DNA of 64,000 bases from RPQJ01 sp963754535 (GTDB taxonomy: Bacteria; Pseudomonadota; Gammaproteobacteria; Steroidobacterales; Steroidobacteraceae): assembly GCA_963754535.1 (NCBI GenBank), contig CAVWGG010000004.1, positions 186,001-250,000 on the forward strand, written 5' to 3'. The first letter of the stretch is position 1. Every line of letters begins with the position of its first letter. The notes under the pieces were generated by a model. That model searched no databases, was not told where the DNA came from, and saw nothing but the letters and a program-made list of their open reading frames with translations. Position numbers and translations under genes: made by a program. Of the stretch, positions 45,816 to 55,342 are shown piece after piece.

Positions 45816-45928
45816 CGGCCACGTGCCAGACCATGAACGGCAACTGGCAGCGGACCCGCCTAGGAGCGCGCCAGTGCAGCAGCTATCGCGCCGGCAACAA
45901 CGATGGCCAGCTGGTTTGCGAGAACTAG
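45746..45928 (+). pseudogene. Out-of-frame final CVNH repeat
   Basis: TWDGSFQRSCRDISTDSSGS continues into NGNWQRTRLGARQCSSYRAG and ends NNDGQLVCEN. This is a complete last CVNH unit but lies one frame off the preceding gene. Relative to the other units, the second half of unit three is missing at the junction. This looks like a deletion between near-identical repeats or a collapsed repeat in the assembly. Confidence 0.75.
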
Positions 45929-45940
45929 GCATTGCTGATG

Positions 45941-45974
45941 CGGCTGCTGCCGCCGTTTGAGGCGGCAGCAGCCG
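45941..45974 (+). terminator. Strong GC stem-loop after the CVNH gene
   Basis: CGGCTGCTGCCGCC and GGCGGCAGCAGCCG form a perfect 14-bp stem with loop GTTTGA, 12 bases after the stop. No T run follows, so it may be a terminator of reduced efficiency or a 3' stabiliser. Confidence 0.55.
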
Positions 45975-46058
45975 GCTGAGGGCCGGCGGCATCCTGGGAC
46001 CGCCTTGCGGTGTTTACGCATGGCCACGGGAAATCGCATGCCCTAGAAATCGGGCATC

Positions 46059-47267
46059 ATGCGAACCGAAATCGAACACAGCCTGTACGACGGGATGAAG
46101 CACGAGCAGGGCCGCGAAGGTCCGCCGCCCGGCTTCCCCGAACTGCCACTGGTCCCGGGCGGGCGCTACACCGACCCCGCGTTCCTGGAACTGGAGCAAC
46201 GGTACCTGTGGCGGCGCTCGTGGCTCTACGCGTTGCACGTCGATGAACTGCCGCGTCCCGGCAGCTACCGACTGTGGCGCAAGACCGGCGCGCCGATCAT
46301 CATCGTGCGCGACAAAGAGAACCGCATCCGGGCCTACTACAACACCTGCCGGCACCGTGGTGCGCCGCTGGTCGAGAAAGAGCAGGGCGAGACCAAGGGG
46401 TTCTTCTGCCGCTACCACGGCTGGACTTACGACCTCTCTGGCCGGCTCACCGCGGTGCGCGAGAAGCGTGACTTCCCAGGCATGGACACCTCGTGCTTCG
46501 GCCTCAACGAAGTGCGCTGCGAGCAGTTCGGCAACTTCGTCTTCATCAACGAAGACCGCCAGGCGGCACCGCTGCTCGAGTCATTGGGCCCGATCCCGAA
46601 GCATCTCGAGAACCTCGGCTTCGACAACATCCGGCACATCGCCAGCTCGAGCTTCGAGATCGCGTGCAACGTCAAGATCCTGCTCGACGCTTTCCTCGAG
46701 ACCTATCACCTGAAGTCGATCCACCCGCAGACCGTGGACCGCTTCCTCGATTCGCGCGGGACGCACATCGTGCTCTGGCCGTACGGCAACTCAATGATGT
46801 GCACGCCGCACCGTCGCGCGGAGTGGCGTGATCCCGGCGCGGTTGGTATGCCGGAAGTCCCCACCGCCGAGCAGATCTTCCTGAACCAGAATCCGTCGTA
46901 CAACTTCTATCCGAACCTCATCACGCCACCCGCAGCCACGGGGACGCCGTTCATCACGTTCTGGCCCAAGACCGCCCGCAGCATGACGGTGGACGTGCAC
47001 TGGTTCGCCCCAGAGGGGGCCGAAGGCCACGAACTCTGGCCCACGCGCATGTCAAACTTCGAGCGCATCCTCGAGGAAGACACGCAGTTTGCGCCGCGGA
47101 TCCAGGAGTCCGTCGAAACGGGGGGCTTCCGGGGCATCTACCTGTCGTACCAGGAACGGCGCATCTACCACTGGCACGAGGAACTCGACCGTCGCATCGG
47201 GCCGGAGAACGTGCCACCCGAGCTGCGTGTGCGGCCGATGCTGGATCCGTGGCTCGCCACGGAATGA
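46059..47267 (+). CDS. Rieske-type ring-hydroxylating oxygenase alpha subunit 1
   Basis: A 402-residue oxygenase with a Rieske [2Fe-2S] domain (Cys97 and His99 in NTCRHRGAP; Cys117 and His120 in FFCRYHGWTY) and a C-terminal catalytic domain with the mononuclear-iron motif DAFLETYHLKSIHP (about residues 210-224). Such enzymes hydroxylate aromatics or demethylate N-methyl compounds. No ferredoxin or reductase gene is adjacent. It is followed after six bases by a second, different Rieske alpha subunit. Confidence 0.93.
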   Translation: MRTEIEHSLYDGMKHEQGREGPPPGFPELPLVPGGRYTDPAFLELEQRYLWRRSWLYALHVDELPRPGSYRLWRKTGAPIIIVRDKENRIRAYYNTCRHRGAPLVEKEQGETKGFFCRYHGWTYDLSGRLTAVREKRDFPGMDTSCFGLNEVRCEQFGNFVFINEDRQAAPLLESLGPIPKHLENLGFDNIRHIASSSFEIACNVKILLDAFLETYHLKSIHPQTVDRFLDSRGTHIVLWPYGNSMMCTPHRRAEWRDPGAVGMPEVPTAEQIFLNQNPSYNFYPNLITPPAATGTPFITFWPKTARSMTVDVHWFAPEGAEGHELWPTRMSNFERILEEDTQFAPRIQESVETGGFRGIYLSYQERRIYHWHEELDRRIGPENVPPELRVRPMLDPWLATE

Positions 47268-47273
47268 TGGCGG

Positions 47274-48653
47274 GTGACTGTCGTGACTGAACCAGACGCA
47301 GGGTCGTCGGGCGCGGTACCCAGTTACCAGGACTACCTCGCGCAGGACAGTCGCGAGGTGCCGCGGTCGCTGCTCGAGCGCTCATCGCGTGACCTCGGCA
47401 ACGCTCCGCTCGATGCGTCGCGCTATACGTCGCAGGCGTTTTTCGATCTGGAAGTCGAGCGGATGTGGATGCGCGTCTGGCAGATGGCGTGCCGTGAGGA
47501 GGAGCTGCCCGAAGCGGGCGACACGATCGTCTACGACGTCGTGGGTCGATCGCTGCTGATCACCCGCCAGGCCGACGGTTCGATCCGCGTATTTCACAAT
47601 TCCTGCACTCATCGCGGGCGCAAGTTGCTGCTCGCGAACGAGCACGTCGAGCACTTCCGTTGTCCGTTTCATGGCTTCAGCTGGCAGCTCGATGGCAGCG
47701 TGCGTTCGATTCCGTGCCGGTGGGACTTCGGGCACGTCAGTGATGGCGACTTCCGCCTGCCTGAAGCGCGGGTCGGTACGTGGGGCGGCTTCGTCTTTGT
47801 CAACTTCGATGCCGGCGCGATTCCCCTCGAGCAGTACTTAGACGTCGTGCCGGATCACTTTTCCCGCTGGCGCCTCGAGGACTGCTGGAAAGCCGTGCAC
47901 GTCGCGAAAGTCATCCGCTGCAACTGGAAGGTGGCGCAGGAAGCCTTCATGGAGTCGTACCACGTCGTTGCGACGCATCCACAGATCCTGTCGATCATCG
48001 CGGACGCGAATTCGCAGTACGACGTCTACGGCAAGCACGTGAGCCGCAACCTCGCGGCGTTCGGCGCACCGAGCCCGCACCTCGGCAGCGGGAAAGTGGA
48101 TCCGCAACAGACGCTGGACGGCATGTTGCAGCTGATGGGCCGCAAGCCGGGTGCGCTGGGCGCCGTGACTGCCCAAGAGGCACGCGGGCCGCGCGCACTG
48201 CTGGGCGACATGAACCGTCGCGCTTTCGGCCGTGCCTTCGAAGGCGACTACAGCAACGTGACTGACGCGGAAACGCTCGATGCGATCGTCTACAACGTGT
48301 TTCCGAACTTCTCGCCCTGGGGCGGGTTCGCGCCGAACATCGTCTACCGCTGGCGCCCGCATGGGCGCGACGTCGGATCGTGCGTCATGGAAGCCATGAT
48401 CCTGAAGCGGCCGGAGCGGGGACAGCCGCGGCCGAAACCGGTGCCAGTGCACTGGCTGCGCGACGATGAAAGCTGGTCGGAGGCCAGCGAGTTGCCAATC
48501 CTCGGGCCAGTCATCGACCAGGACATGAGCAACATGCCCTACGTGCAGGAAGGCCTGCTGGCCTCCGGAACGGGTCGCGTGCAGCTCGGGTCCTACCAGG
48601 AAAGCCGGATCCGGCATTTCCACCAGACGCTCGACGCGTATCTGCAGCCCTGA
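47274..48653 (+). CDS. Rieske-type ring-hydroxylating oxygenase alpha subunit 2
   Basis: A 459-residue oxygenase starting at GTG. The Rieske ligands are in SCTHRGRKLL (Cys111, His113) and FRCPFHGFSW (Cys130, His133); the iron site is QEAFMESYHVVATHP (about residues 221-236). It is only distantly similar to the upstream subunit, so the two probably act on different substrates or consecutive steps rather than as alpha and beta. The pair is co-oriented and six bases apart. Substrate unknown. Confidence 0.93.
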   Translation: MTVVTEPDAGSSGAVPSYQDYLAQDSREVPRSLLERSSRDLGNAPLDASRYTSQAFFDLEVERMWMRVWQMACREEELPEAGDTIVYDVVGRSLLITRQADGSIRVFHNSCTHRGRKLLLANEHVEHFRCPFHGFSWQLDGSVRSIPCRWDFGHVSDGDFRLPEARVGTWGGFVFVNFDAGAIPLEQYLDVVPDHFSRWRLEDCWKAVHVAKVIRCNWKVAQEAFMESYHVVATHPQILSIIADANSQYDVYGKHVSRNLAAFGAPSPHLGSGKVDPQQTLDGMLQLMGRKPGALGAVTAQEARGPRALLGDMNRRAFGRAFEGDYSNVTDAETLDAIVYNVFPNFSPWGGFAPNIVYRWRPHGRDVGSCVMEAMILKRPERGQPRPKPVPVHWLRDDESWSEASELPILGPVIDQDMSNMPYVQEGLLASGTGRVQLGSYQESRIRHFHQTLDAYLQP

Positions 48654-48729
48654 GGCGTCGCGGTGCCCCGCGACCGCTTCCCGCGTTCCGGTATAAGGTA
48701 GGCGCCGGTTTCACGCGGGGAGTCGAAGC

Positions 48730-49989
48730 ATGTTGATTGCGGGTCGCAGGGTTCTGGTCGCGGCCGTCGCCGGTTGCCTGTGTTCGGGACTGCTCGCAGC
48801 GCCCCGACAGGCGTCGGCACAGGATCTCGACCTGCTGAACGTCACGCTGGTCGATGGCACCGGCGCCGCGCCACGCAAGGGCATTACCGTCACCGTGCGC
48901 GGCGGCAAGATCGCCGCGATCGTCGAGCGGGCACCCGCTGCAACGACCGGTGTGCGACAGATCGACCTCGGCGGGCGTTACCTGTTGCCCGGATTGATCG
49001 ACGCGCACTCGCATATCGAGTCCCCTGCCGCGGCACTGCGTGCGCTGCAGTCGGGCGTGACGACGTCGCGGGTACTCGGCGACACGAACCTGCAGGCGAT
49101 GGGGACGCGCGACCTGATTCGCGCCGGGTACGTGCCCGGACCCGATCTCCTCGTCTCACCGGGGCACATCCGGCCGAAGCCGGGCATCGCGTTCTACGAG
49201 GTCTACCCGCAGTTCGGCGACGCGATCGACGGTGAGTTGCGCGGGCCGGATCGCATTGCCGAGGCGACTCGCGCGCTGATCGCAAAGGGCGCGGACGTGA
49301 TCAAGGTCGGCGCAAGCGAGCGGGCGGGGCTCGCCACCACCGATCCGCGCAAGCAGGAGCTCACCGAAGACGAAATCCGCGCGGCCGTCACTGAGGCCGC
49401 GAAAAAAGGCCTCTACGTAGCGGCGCATGCGCACGCTCGCGCGGGGGCCGCTGCCGCGGTGCGCGCCGGCGTCCGCAGCATCGAGCACGGCACGTGGGTG
49501 GACGATGCGACGCTCGACGAGATGAAGCGGCGCGGCACGTACTTCGTGCCGACCCTTGCCGTGATGAGCCCGCTAGGCGATCCGCAGGGCAACTCGGCCG
49601 AGGACGTGGCGCTGCAACTGCGTACGCAATCGATGATGGGGCCGCTGCGCTCCGCCGTGCGCAAGGCGCACGCGCTGGGCATCTCGATCGCTGCCGCGAC
49701 CGATGGCAGCTACGCCGACAAGGACGACACCGGCCGGATCCGGATCGCGCACGAAATGGCCATGCTGCGCGAGCACATCGGGTTGACCCCGCTCGAGTCG
49801 ATCACGGCGGCGACGCTCAACGGCGCACGCGTGATCGGCATCGAAGGCCGCACCGGCAGCGTCCGCGTGGGTCTCGAGGCCGATCTCGTGGCCTACGACG
49901 GCGACCCGCTCACCGACAGCAAGACGTTCTTCGAGCCGCGCCTCGTCGTCAGTGACGGCAAGATTGCGGTTGAGGGGGCGGCACTCTAG
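48730..49989 (+). CDS. Exported amidohydrolase family protein
   Basis: A 419-residue metal-dependent hydrolase with a signal peptide (VLVAAVAGCLCSGLLAAPRQ region). Metal ligands of the imidazolonepropionase/prolidase-like group are all visible: DAHSHIE (HxH, about residue 97), ADVIKVG (Lys, about 195), AHAHA (about 236), SIEHGTW (about 257) and ATDGS (Asp, about 323). It could cleave a cyclic amide or peptide in the periplasm. It lies downstream of the Rieske genes, about 76 bases from the second, and may be co-transcribed. Confidence 0.88.
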   Translation: MLIAGRRVLVAAVAGCLCSGLLAAPRQASAQDLDLLNVTLVDGTGAAPRKGITVTVRGGKIAAIVERAPAATTGVRQIDLGGRYLLPGLIDAHSHIESPAAALRALQSGVTTSRVLGDTNLQAMGTRDLIRAGYVPGPDLLVSPGHIRPKPGIAFYEVYPQFGDAIDGELRGPDRIAEATRALIAKGADVIKVGASERAGLATTDPRKQELTEDEIRAAVTEAAKKGLYVAAHAHARAGAAAAVRAGVRSIEHGTWVDDATLDEMKRRGTYFVPTLAVMSPLGDPQGNSAEDVALQLRTQSMMGPLRSAVRKAHALGISIAAATDGSYADKDDTGRIRIAHEMAMLREHIGLTPLESITAATLNGARVIGIEGRTGSVRVGLEADLVAYDGDPLTDSKTFFEPRLVVSDGKIAVEGAAL

Positions 49990-50031
49990 CGTCGGATCGC
50001 TGCGCGGCAAGTGCCGCAGGGAATTCTTGTC

Positions 50032-50673
50032 ATGTCCAACGCTGAGCGATACTCGAGCGACGTCGCGTTCACGCCCGCGGTCAAGGCGATCCAGGACCGC
50101 AAGGGCTCGCGCGATAATTACGCGCGGATGGAGGAGGGCGAAGGCTGGTCGACGACGATCACACCGGCGCTCGCGGCCTTCATTGCCGGGCAGGACAGCA
50201 TTTACCTCGGCACCGCCAGCGCCGAAGGCCAGCCGTACATCCAGCACCGCGGCGGCCCACGGGGTTTCCTGCGGGTCGTCGACGAATCGACGCTCGCCTT
50301 CGTCGATTTCAAGGGCAACCGGCAATACATCACCCAGGGCAACCTGTCCGAGAACCCGCAGGCCTTCATTTTCCTGATGGATTACGCGCGCCGGCGGCGG
50401 TTCAAGCTGTGGGGCACCGCGTGGTTCGTCGAAGGCGACGCCGATCTGGTGCGGTCGCTGATGCCGGACGGATACCGGGCGCAGCCGGAGCAGGTGTTCA
50501 TGTTCAGCCTGTCGGCGTGGGATGCGAACTGTCCGCAGCACATCCCGAAACGCGTCGACCTGCGCGAGATGGAGGCTGTGATCGCCGCGAAAGACCGCAG
50601 CATCGTCGAGCTGACCGAACGGGTGGAAGAGCTAGCCCGGCGCCTGCGGGAGCTTGGAGCCGACTGCGGCTAG
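50032..50673 (+). CDS. Pyridoxamine 5'-phosphate oxidase-like flavoprotein
   Basis: A 213-residue split-barrel FMN protein. The N-domain contains ITPALAAFIAGQDSIYLGTA and SAEGQPYIQHRGGPRGFLRV, and then LAFVDFKGNRQYITQGNLSE, the flavin-binding pattern of PNPOx-like proteins. The C-terminus has a short coiled coil (MEAVIAAKDRSIVELTERVE). It reduces or oxidises an unidentified substrate. The start at 50032 is preferred over an ATG seven codons upstream. It is convergent with the TIR-TPR gene. Confidence 0.85.
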   Translation: MSNAERYSSDVAFTPAVKAIQDRKGSRDNYARMEEGEGWSTTITPALAAFIAGQDSIYLGTASAEGQPYIQHRGGPRGFLRVVDESTLAFVDFKGNRQYITQGNLSENPQAFIFLMDYARRRRFKLWGTAWFVEGDADLVRSLMPDGYRAQPEQVFMFSLSAWDANCPQHIPKRVDLREMEAVIAAKDRSIVELTERVEELARRLRELGADCG

Positions 50674-50685
50674 CCAGTCGTCAGC

Positions 50686-52476
50686 TCAAGCACCCGCAGT
50701 CAGCTCGATGAATTCCGGGTCGTTGCGGATGGGGTCGAAGTCGGGGTCGTGTTTCATCCAGCCGAAATTGGTGACGCCGGCAGCGACTGCCTGGCGCAGC
50801 GTGTCAATTGCGCGCCGTGTCTCGCCCAGCCTCGAGTACAGGCAGGCGCCGTTATAGAGCATGACTGAATCGCCCGGGCTCAGTTCGAGCGCAGATGCAC
50901 CCTCCGCGATCGCTTCGTCCCGTCGTCCGACCTCGAGCAGGGTGATGGCGTAGAACATCCTGGCGCGGGCGTCGTCCGGATTCTGCAGCAGGTAGTTGGG
51001 CAGCAGCTCGAGCACCTTGCGGGATACGGCCTCGGCTTCCGCAGTGCGCCCGAGACCCGTGTAAGTCTGTTTCAGATCGCTGTGCGCCATGTAGAAGCCT
51101 GGCTTGATCTCGATGACCCGCTGGAACAACTCCAGCGCTTCTGCCAGGTTCCCGGTCGAGAATTGAATCCGCCCGAGCGTCCAGTACGCGATGAAATCGT
51201 CGGGATCGAGCTCGATCGCCTTCCTGCCGGACGCGGCGGCCTCGTCCAGCTTGCCCCAGATGAAATAGGACAGCCCCATGGCGGTGTACGCCTCCGCCAG
51301 GCTGCTGTCGTACATGAGCGCCTTGAAGCTCATCTCCTGCGCCTTGTCCCGATACTTGTCCTCGCGCGAGAACCACTGGTACATCTGGCCGTACGCGCTC
51401 GAACAGGCGGCATACGCCGCGGCATACCGTGGATCGAGCTCGATGGCTTTCTCGAAGAGCTGGATCGCGCGCTCGGTACCACGCCGGCTCAGGCGGTAGA
51501 GGAAGTCCTGGCCGCGCAAGTACAGATCGTAGGCATTGGCATTGACGGTCTGCCGCTTGGTCAGCGACACCTTCTCGGAGAAGGTGAGCTTGAGCTTCAA
51601 CGCATCGACGATCTGGCTGGCGACCTGCTCCTGGATATCGAAGATGTCGTCGAGCTTGCCTTTGTAGGTGTTGCCCCAGATCTGGCGGTTGGTTTCGACA
51701 TCGACGAGCTGGACGGTGATGCGGACCGAATCCTGGAACCGGCGCACGCTGCCGCCAACGATGTAGCGCGCGCTCAGTTCGCGGCCGATCGCCCTGATGT
51801 CCTGCTTCTGGCCCTTGAACTGCATCGACGCCCAGCGCGACACGAGTTCGATCTCACTGACCAGCGACAATCTCGCGATCAGTTCCTCGGTCAGGCCATC
51901 GCTGAAGTAGTCGGTCTCGCTGTCCGGGCTGATGTTGTCGAAGGGCAGCACGGCCAAGGCGCCGCGCTCGATCGTGGCATCCGCTGTCGCCGTCGAGGGC
52001 GCGGCGGTCGGCTTCGCGGGCGCTTCCTCTGCGACGCGTGCGGACTTCGCGTCGCGCGGCGGAGCGATGGCGACGCCCGCTCGTTCGAGCGAGCGCAGGA
52101 TGATTCTCAGGTTCTCGTCGGCATCGCCCTGGTAGAACTCGATGTGCTGGATGCCGGCGAGCGGGTACTTGAGGCTGGCCGGAATCGTGGTCGGCTCGAG
52201 GTGCACGGGCAGGATCTGCCCCTTGCGCTCGCTGACGAGCACGACTTCCTTGGCGACGTTGTGCGAGCGGGCCGCTGCCGGACTGATCGCCAGCAGCAGC
52301 ACCTTGGCGCCTTCGAGCGCGTTGACGATCTCCTCGCCCCACATCGTCGCGCCGTCGATCCCGCCTTGGTCGATCCACAGGTCGACGCCGGCCGCGCGCA
52401 GGCGTGCAGCGAGGTCGAGCACGCGCTCCTTGTCTTCGCGCGAGTAACTGATGAAGACGTCAGCGAATTGAGCCAA
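50686..52476 (-). CDS. TIR - TolB_N/FlgO-like - TPR protein
   Basis: A 596-residue cytoplasmic protein. An N-terminal TIR domain (ADVFISYSREDKERVLDLAA, with Glu in MWGEEIVNAL as the likely NADase residue) is followed by a Pro/Ala linker, a FlgO/TolB_N-like domain (LAVLPFDNISPDSETDYFSD), and about five TPR repeats (for example AYTAMGLSYFIWGKLDEAAA). The TTG at 52476 is preferred as start: AAGGA lies 8 bases upstream and the TIR strand begins at once, while the ATG at 52545 adds 23 non-conserved residues. Such architectures occur in signalling and NAD-depletion defence; the role here is open. Confidence 0.85.
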   Translation of the reverse strand: MAQFADVFISYSREDKERVLDLAARLRAAGVDLWIDQGGIDGATMWGEEIVNALEGAKVLLLAISPAAARSHNVAKEVVLVSERKGQILPVHLEPTTIPASLKYPLAGIQHIEFYQGDADENLRIILRSLERAGVAIAPPRDAKSARVAEEAPAKPTAAPSTATADATIERGALAVLPFDNISPDSETDYFSDGLTEELIARLSLVSEIELVSRWASMQFKGQKQDIRAIGRELSARYIVGGSVRRFQDSVRITVQLVDVETNRQIWGNTYKGKLDDIFDIQEQVASQIVDALKLKLTFSEKVSLTKRQTVNANAYDLYLRGQDFLYRLSRRGTERAIQLFEKAIELDPRYAAAYAACSSAYGQMYQWFSREDKYRDKAQEMSFKALMYDSSLAEAYTAMGLSYFIWGKLDEAAASGRKAIELDPDDFIAYWTLGRIQFSTGNLAEALELFQRVIEIKPGFYMAHSDLKQTYTGLGRTAEAEAVSRKVLELLPNYLLQNPDDARARMFYAITLLEVGRRDEAIAEGASALELSPGDSVMLYNGACLYSRLGETRRAIDTLRQAVAAGVTNFGWMKHDPDFDPIRNDPEFIELTAGA

Positions 52477-52588
52477 TGGAGTCCTTCCGGGTGGCCATTT
52501 CTGCGCGGCCGCAGCTACAGGCCCCCATTCGAGCCTGTCTTCCAACCCAAGGCTAGCTTACAGCGGTGGGGCTGAGAAGGCGCGCGCT

Positions 52589-52858
52589 GTGACTCGAGCC
52601 TCGCTTTGCCATGCCTGCCATCCGCCTGCTGCAGCGCAACATGCGGGTGTACTGCCGTTCGCCGACATGAGCGGCGACCCGGAGCAGGAATACTTCTCGG
52701 ACGGCATCACCGAAGACATCATCACCGACCTCGGCAAGATCTCGGCGTTGTCGATCGTGTCGCGCAGCCTGATTTGCGCGCCCGCGACCCGACCGGGTCG
52801 ACTCCTTCATATCATCCTCGCCCGGGGCCTCGTTGCGGATCCCGGAAAGCCGCATTGA
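52589..52858 (+). pseudogene. Remnant of TolB_N/FlgO-like domain gene
   Basis: The frame encodes VLPFADMSGDPEQEYFSDGI then TEDIITDLGKISALSIVSRS, a clear N-terminal piece of the TolB_N-like domain found in adenylate-cyclase and TPR signalling proteins. Both the upstream effector domain and the rest of the domain are missing; the frame then runs into unrelated sequence. It lies head to head with the TIR-TPR gene, which carries a homologous domain. Confidence 0.75.
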
Positions 52859-52929
52859 GCGCGTAGACGAGTCGCGCCTAGAAAGGTCCAGGTCGGCTGT
52901 GGTGCCGATCGTGACCGGCGAGGCCCGCC

Positions 52930-53677
52930 ATGACGCTATCCGCACGCATGATTCGCATTCTGCTGGCGTTCGGCATTGCAACCTGCTTCGATTGCAACGA
53001 GCGCTCGCGCACAGGATTCGGCTGCACCTGCAGCGACCCAGGCACCGTCTCCTGTCGGCGCGCCGGAGAGCTGGCGCGGCTTCTACTTCGGGGCCGGCGG
53101 CGCCTATTCCAATGTCAGCGTGCTCGTCGACAATGGTGACTGTTACTACGACTGCTACTGGGGCGACTACTACGACTACGACGAGGGCGACGCCGATGTC
53201 GGCTATACGCTGCACGCCGGCTGGCGCTTCCACAAGTACGGTGCGCTCGAAGTCAGCTATCTCGACGTGGGTCCCATCGGCTGGGACCAGGACCTGGTCT
53301 ACATGCCGGAATTCAACGGCTACTACAACAACCGCATCGAGTACTCGGCCAAGATCACGGAAGTGACGGCGCTCGGGATCCTGCCGTTCGGCGAGATGTT
53401 CGAGGTCTATGCGAAGCTTGGCGCTGCGTTCAGCGAGGGAGAGAGCGTGCAGCGCCTCGACGAGTCGTTTGGCGACCAGGCCATCATGCGCAGCGTGAGC
53501 GACAACGGCACGGACATCGTATGGGGTCTCGGCGTCGGAGTCACTTTCGCGCAGGTGTTCCACGTGCGGCTCGGGTTCGAGTCCGTCGGCATCGACGAGG
53601 ACGTGCTGAACACCCGCAACGATACGACGCTCGATTCTTTCGTTCTCGAGGGCCAGTTCCGCTTCGGCGGGTACTGA
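52930..53677 (+). CDS. Outer-membrane beta-barrel protein, frameshift in signal region
   Basis: An OmpA-like/OMP_b-brl porin-type protein of about 230 residues. The mature part starts near SWRGFYFGAGGAYSNVSVLV, has alternating amphipathic strands, a Tyr/Asp-rich loop (CYYDCYWGDYYDYDEGDADV), and ends in Phe-rich FVLEGQFRFGGY, the usual barrel end. The best signal peptide (MTLSARMIRILLAFGIA from 52930) and its cleavage site (ARA-QDSA) are in different frames; only a start at 52976 is open. An indel around 52978 would explain this. Confidence 0.8.
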
Positions 53678-53774
53678 GGCAGGCGTCGCGGCGGCCATTG
53701 TCCGAACGCCCCGTTCCCGTCCATGATGTGGGCTTCCGGCCCTGATGCGGCCACGCGGAGCCCGACCCCGAGCC

Positions 53775-55317
53775 ATGAGCGAAGTCGTCCCACCCGCTCG
53801 TCGCCGCGGCACCGGGCGCAGCCCGCGCGCAACAGCGCCCGTGCTCGCGCCGCTGCCGCGACTCGAAGTCCCTTGGTCACCGCTCGAGGTGCTGACGGCT
53901 GAGCAGGTCGAGCGGATTCTCGTTGCCGCGTTCCGCGTCCTCGAGGAAGCCGGGCTCGAGATTCGCAGTACCGTCGCCCGTGAAATCTTCCGCCGGGCGG
54001 GGGCTCTCGTCGACGACGAAGCGCAGTGCGTGCGAATGGGCCGTGACCTCGTCGAGGCGCAGCTTGCGCATGCACCCGAAAGCTTTCGTGCTGCGCGCGC
54101 GCAATCCCGAACGTCACCTGCACGTCGGCGGCCGGGTGGTCAACTTCGGTCCGGTCAATGGTGCGCCCAACGTCAGCGATGCCGAGCGCGGCCGCCGCTT
54201 CGGCGACATCGCCTCGTTCCGCGACATTCTCAAGCTGACGCACACGCTCGGCGTGCTGCACTGGCAGGGCGGCATCGTCGTCGAGCCCGTCGACGTGCCG
54301 GTGCCCGTCCGCCACCTGGCGGCATATCGCGCGCACATCGAATGCGCCGACATCGTCTGGGCGGCGCGCGGAGTCGGCGGCATCCAGGCCGCAGACGCCA
54401 TTGCGATGTCGGCGATCGAGCACGGCTGCTCGATCGACGATCTCGCCGCACGACCGACGTTGATGACGGTCACCAACGTCAATTCGCCCCGGCGAGTAGA
54501 CGAGGAGATCCTCGACAACATCATCGTCATGGCGCGCCACGGACAGTGCGTCGTCATCACGCCTTTCACGCTGATGGGGGCGATGGCCCCGATCACGCTC
54601 GCCGGCGCACTGGTGCAGCAGACGGCCGAGGCGCTCGGCATCATCGCTCTGTGCCAGCTCGTACGGCCCGGTGCACCGTGCGTGATGGGCGGCTTTACCT
54701 CGAACGTCGACATGCGCACGGGTTCGCCGGCGTTCGGCACGCCGGAGTACGTGAATGCGGCGCTGGCCACGGCCCAGATCGGGCGGCGGCTGCGCATTCC
54801 TGTGCGCACGAGCGCCGTCAACGCATCGCCGGCGGTCGACGCGCAATCCACCTACGAGACAGCGTTCTCCCTGCAGGCCGCAATACTGAGCCACAGTCAC
54901 CTGGTCAACCACGCGACGGGCTGGCTCGAAGGCGGACTGGTGGCGTCGCTCGAAAAGATCGTGGTCGATGCGGAGCTGCTGCGCAGCTGGGCGGAAATCC
55001 TGCAGCCGATCTCGTTCACCGACGACGACCTCGCCGTCGACGCGATCAAGGGTGTGGAACCCGGCGGCCATTTCTTCGGGACGGCCCACACGCTCGAGCG
55101 ATTCGAGAAAGCGTTCTACCGCCCGTTGCTCTCCGACTGGTCGAACTTCGAGAGCTGGAGTGAAGCCGGAGCCAAGGATGCGACGCGACGTGCCACCGAC
55201 GTCTGGAAGCGGTTGGTCGCGGAGTATTCGCCACCGCCGCTCGATGCCGCGGTGCGCGAGGCGATCGCTGAATACGTCAGCAAGCGCTCGGCGGAGCTCG
55301 GTAGTGACGCGCCGTAA
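53775..55317 (+). CDS. MttB/trimethylamine methyltransferase family protein, one frameshift
   Basis: About 513 residues when both frames are joined. The N-terminal part (EVLTAEQVERILVAAFRVLE, AREIFRRAGALVDDEAQCVR) runs from 53775 to about 54090, then the frame shifts and continues as VLRARNPERHLHVGGRVVNF, GAMAPITLAGALVQQTAEAL, and VEPGGHFFGTAHTLERF to 55317. These are family motifs of corrinoid-dependent methylamine methyltransferases. No internal TAG is present, so it is a non-pyrrolysine type like the glycine or proline betaine enzymes. No corrinoid-protein gene is nearby. The shift near 54085 may be a sequence error. Confidence 0.85.
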
Positions 55318-55342
55318 TCCCGCCTGCGCCGCGAAGCCCGGC

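Noticed and set aside
53134..53200. Tyr/Asp-rich stretch as a repeat-protein or adhesin motif
   Set aside because: It is a single loop-like segment inside an otherwise ordinary beta-barrel; no repeats beyond it.
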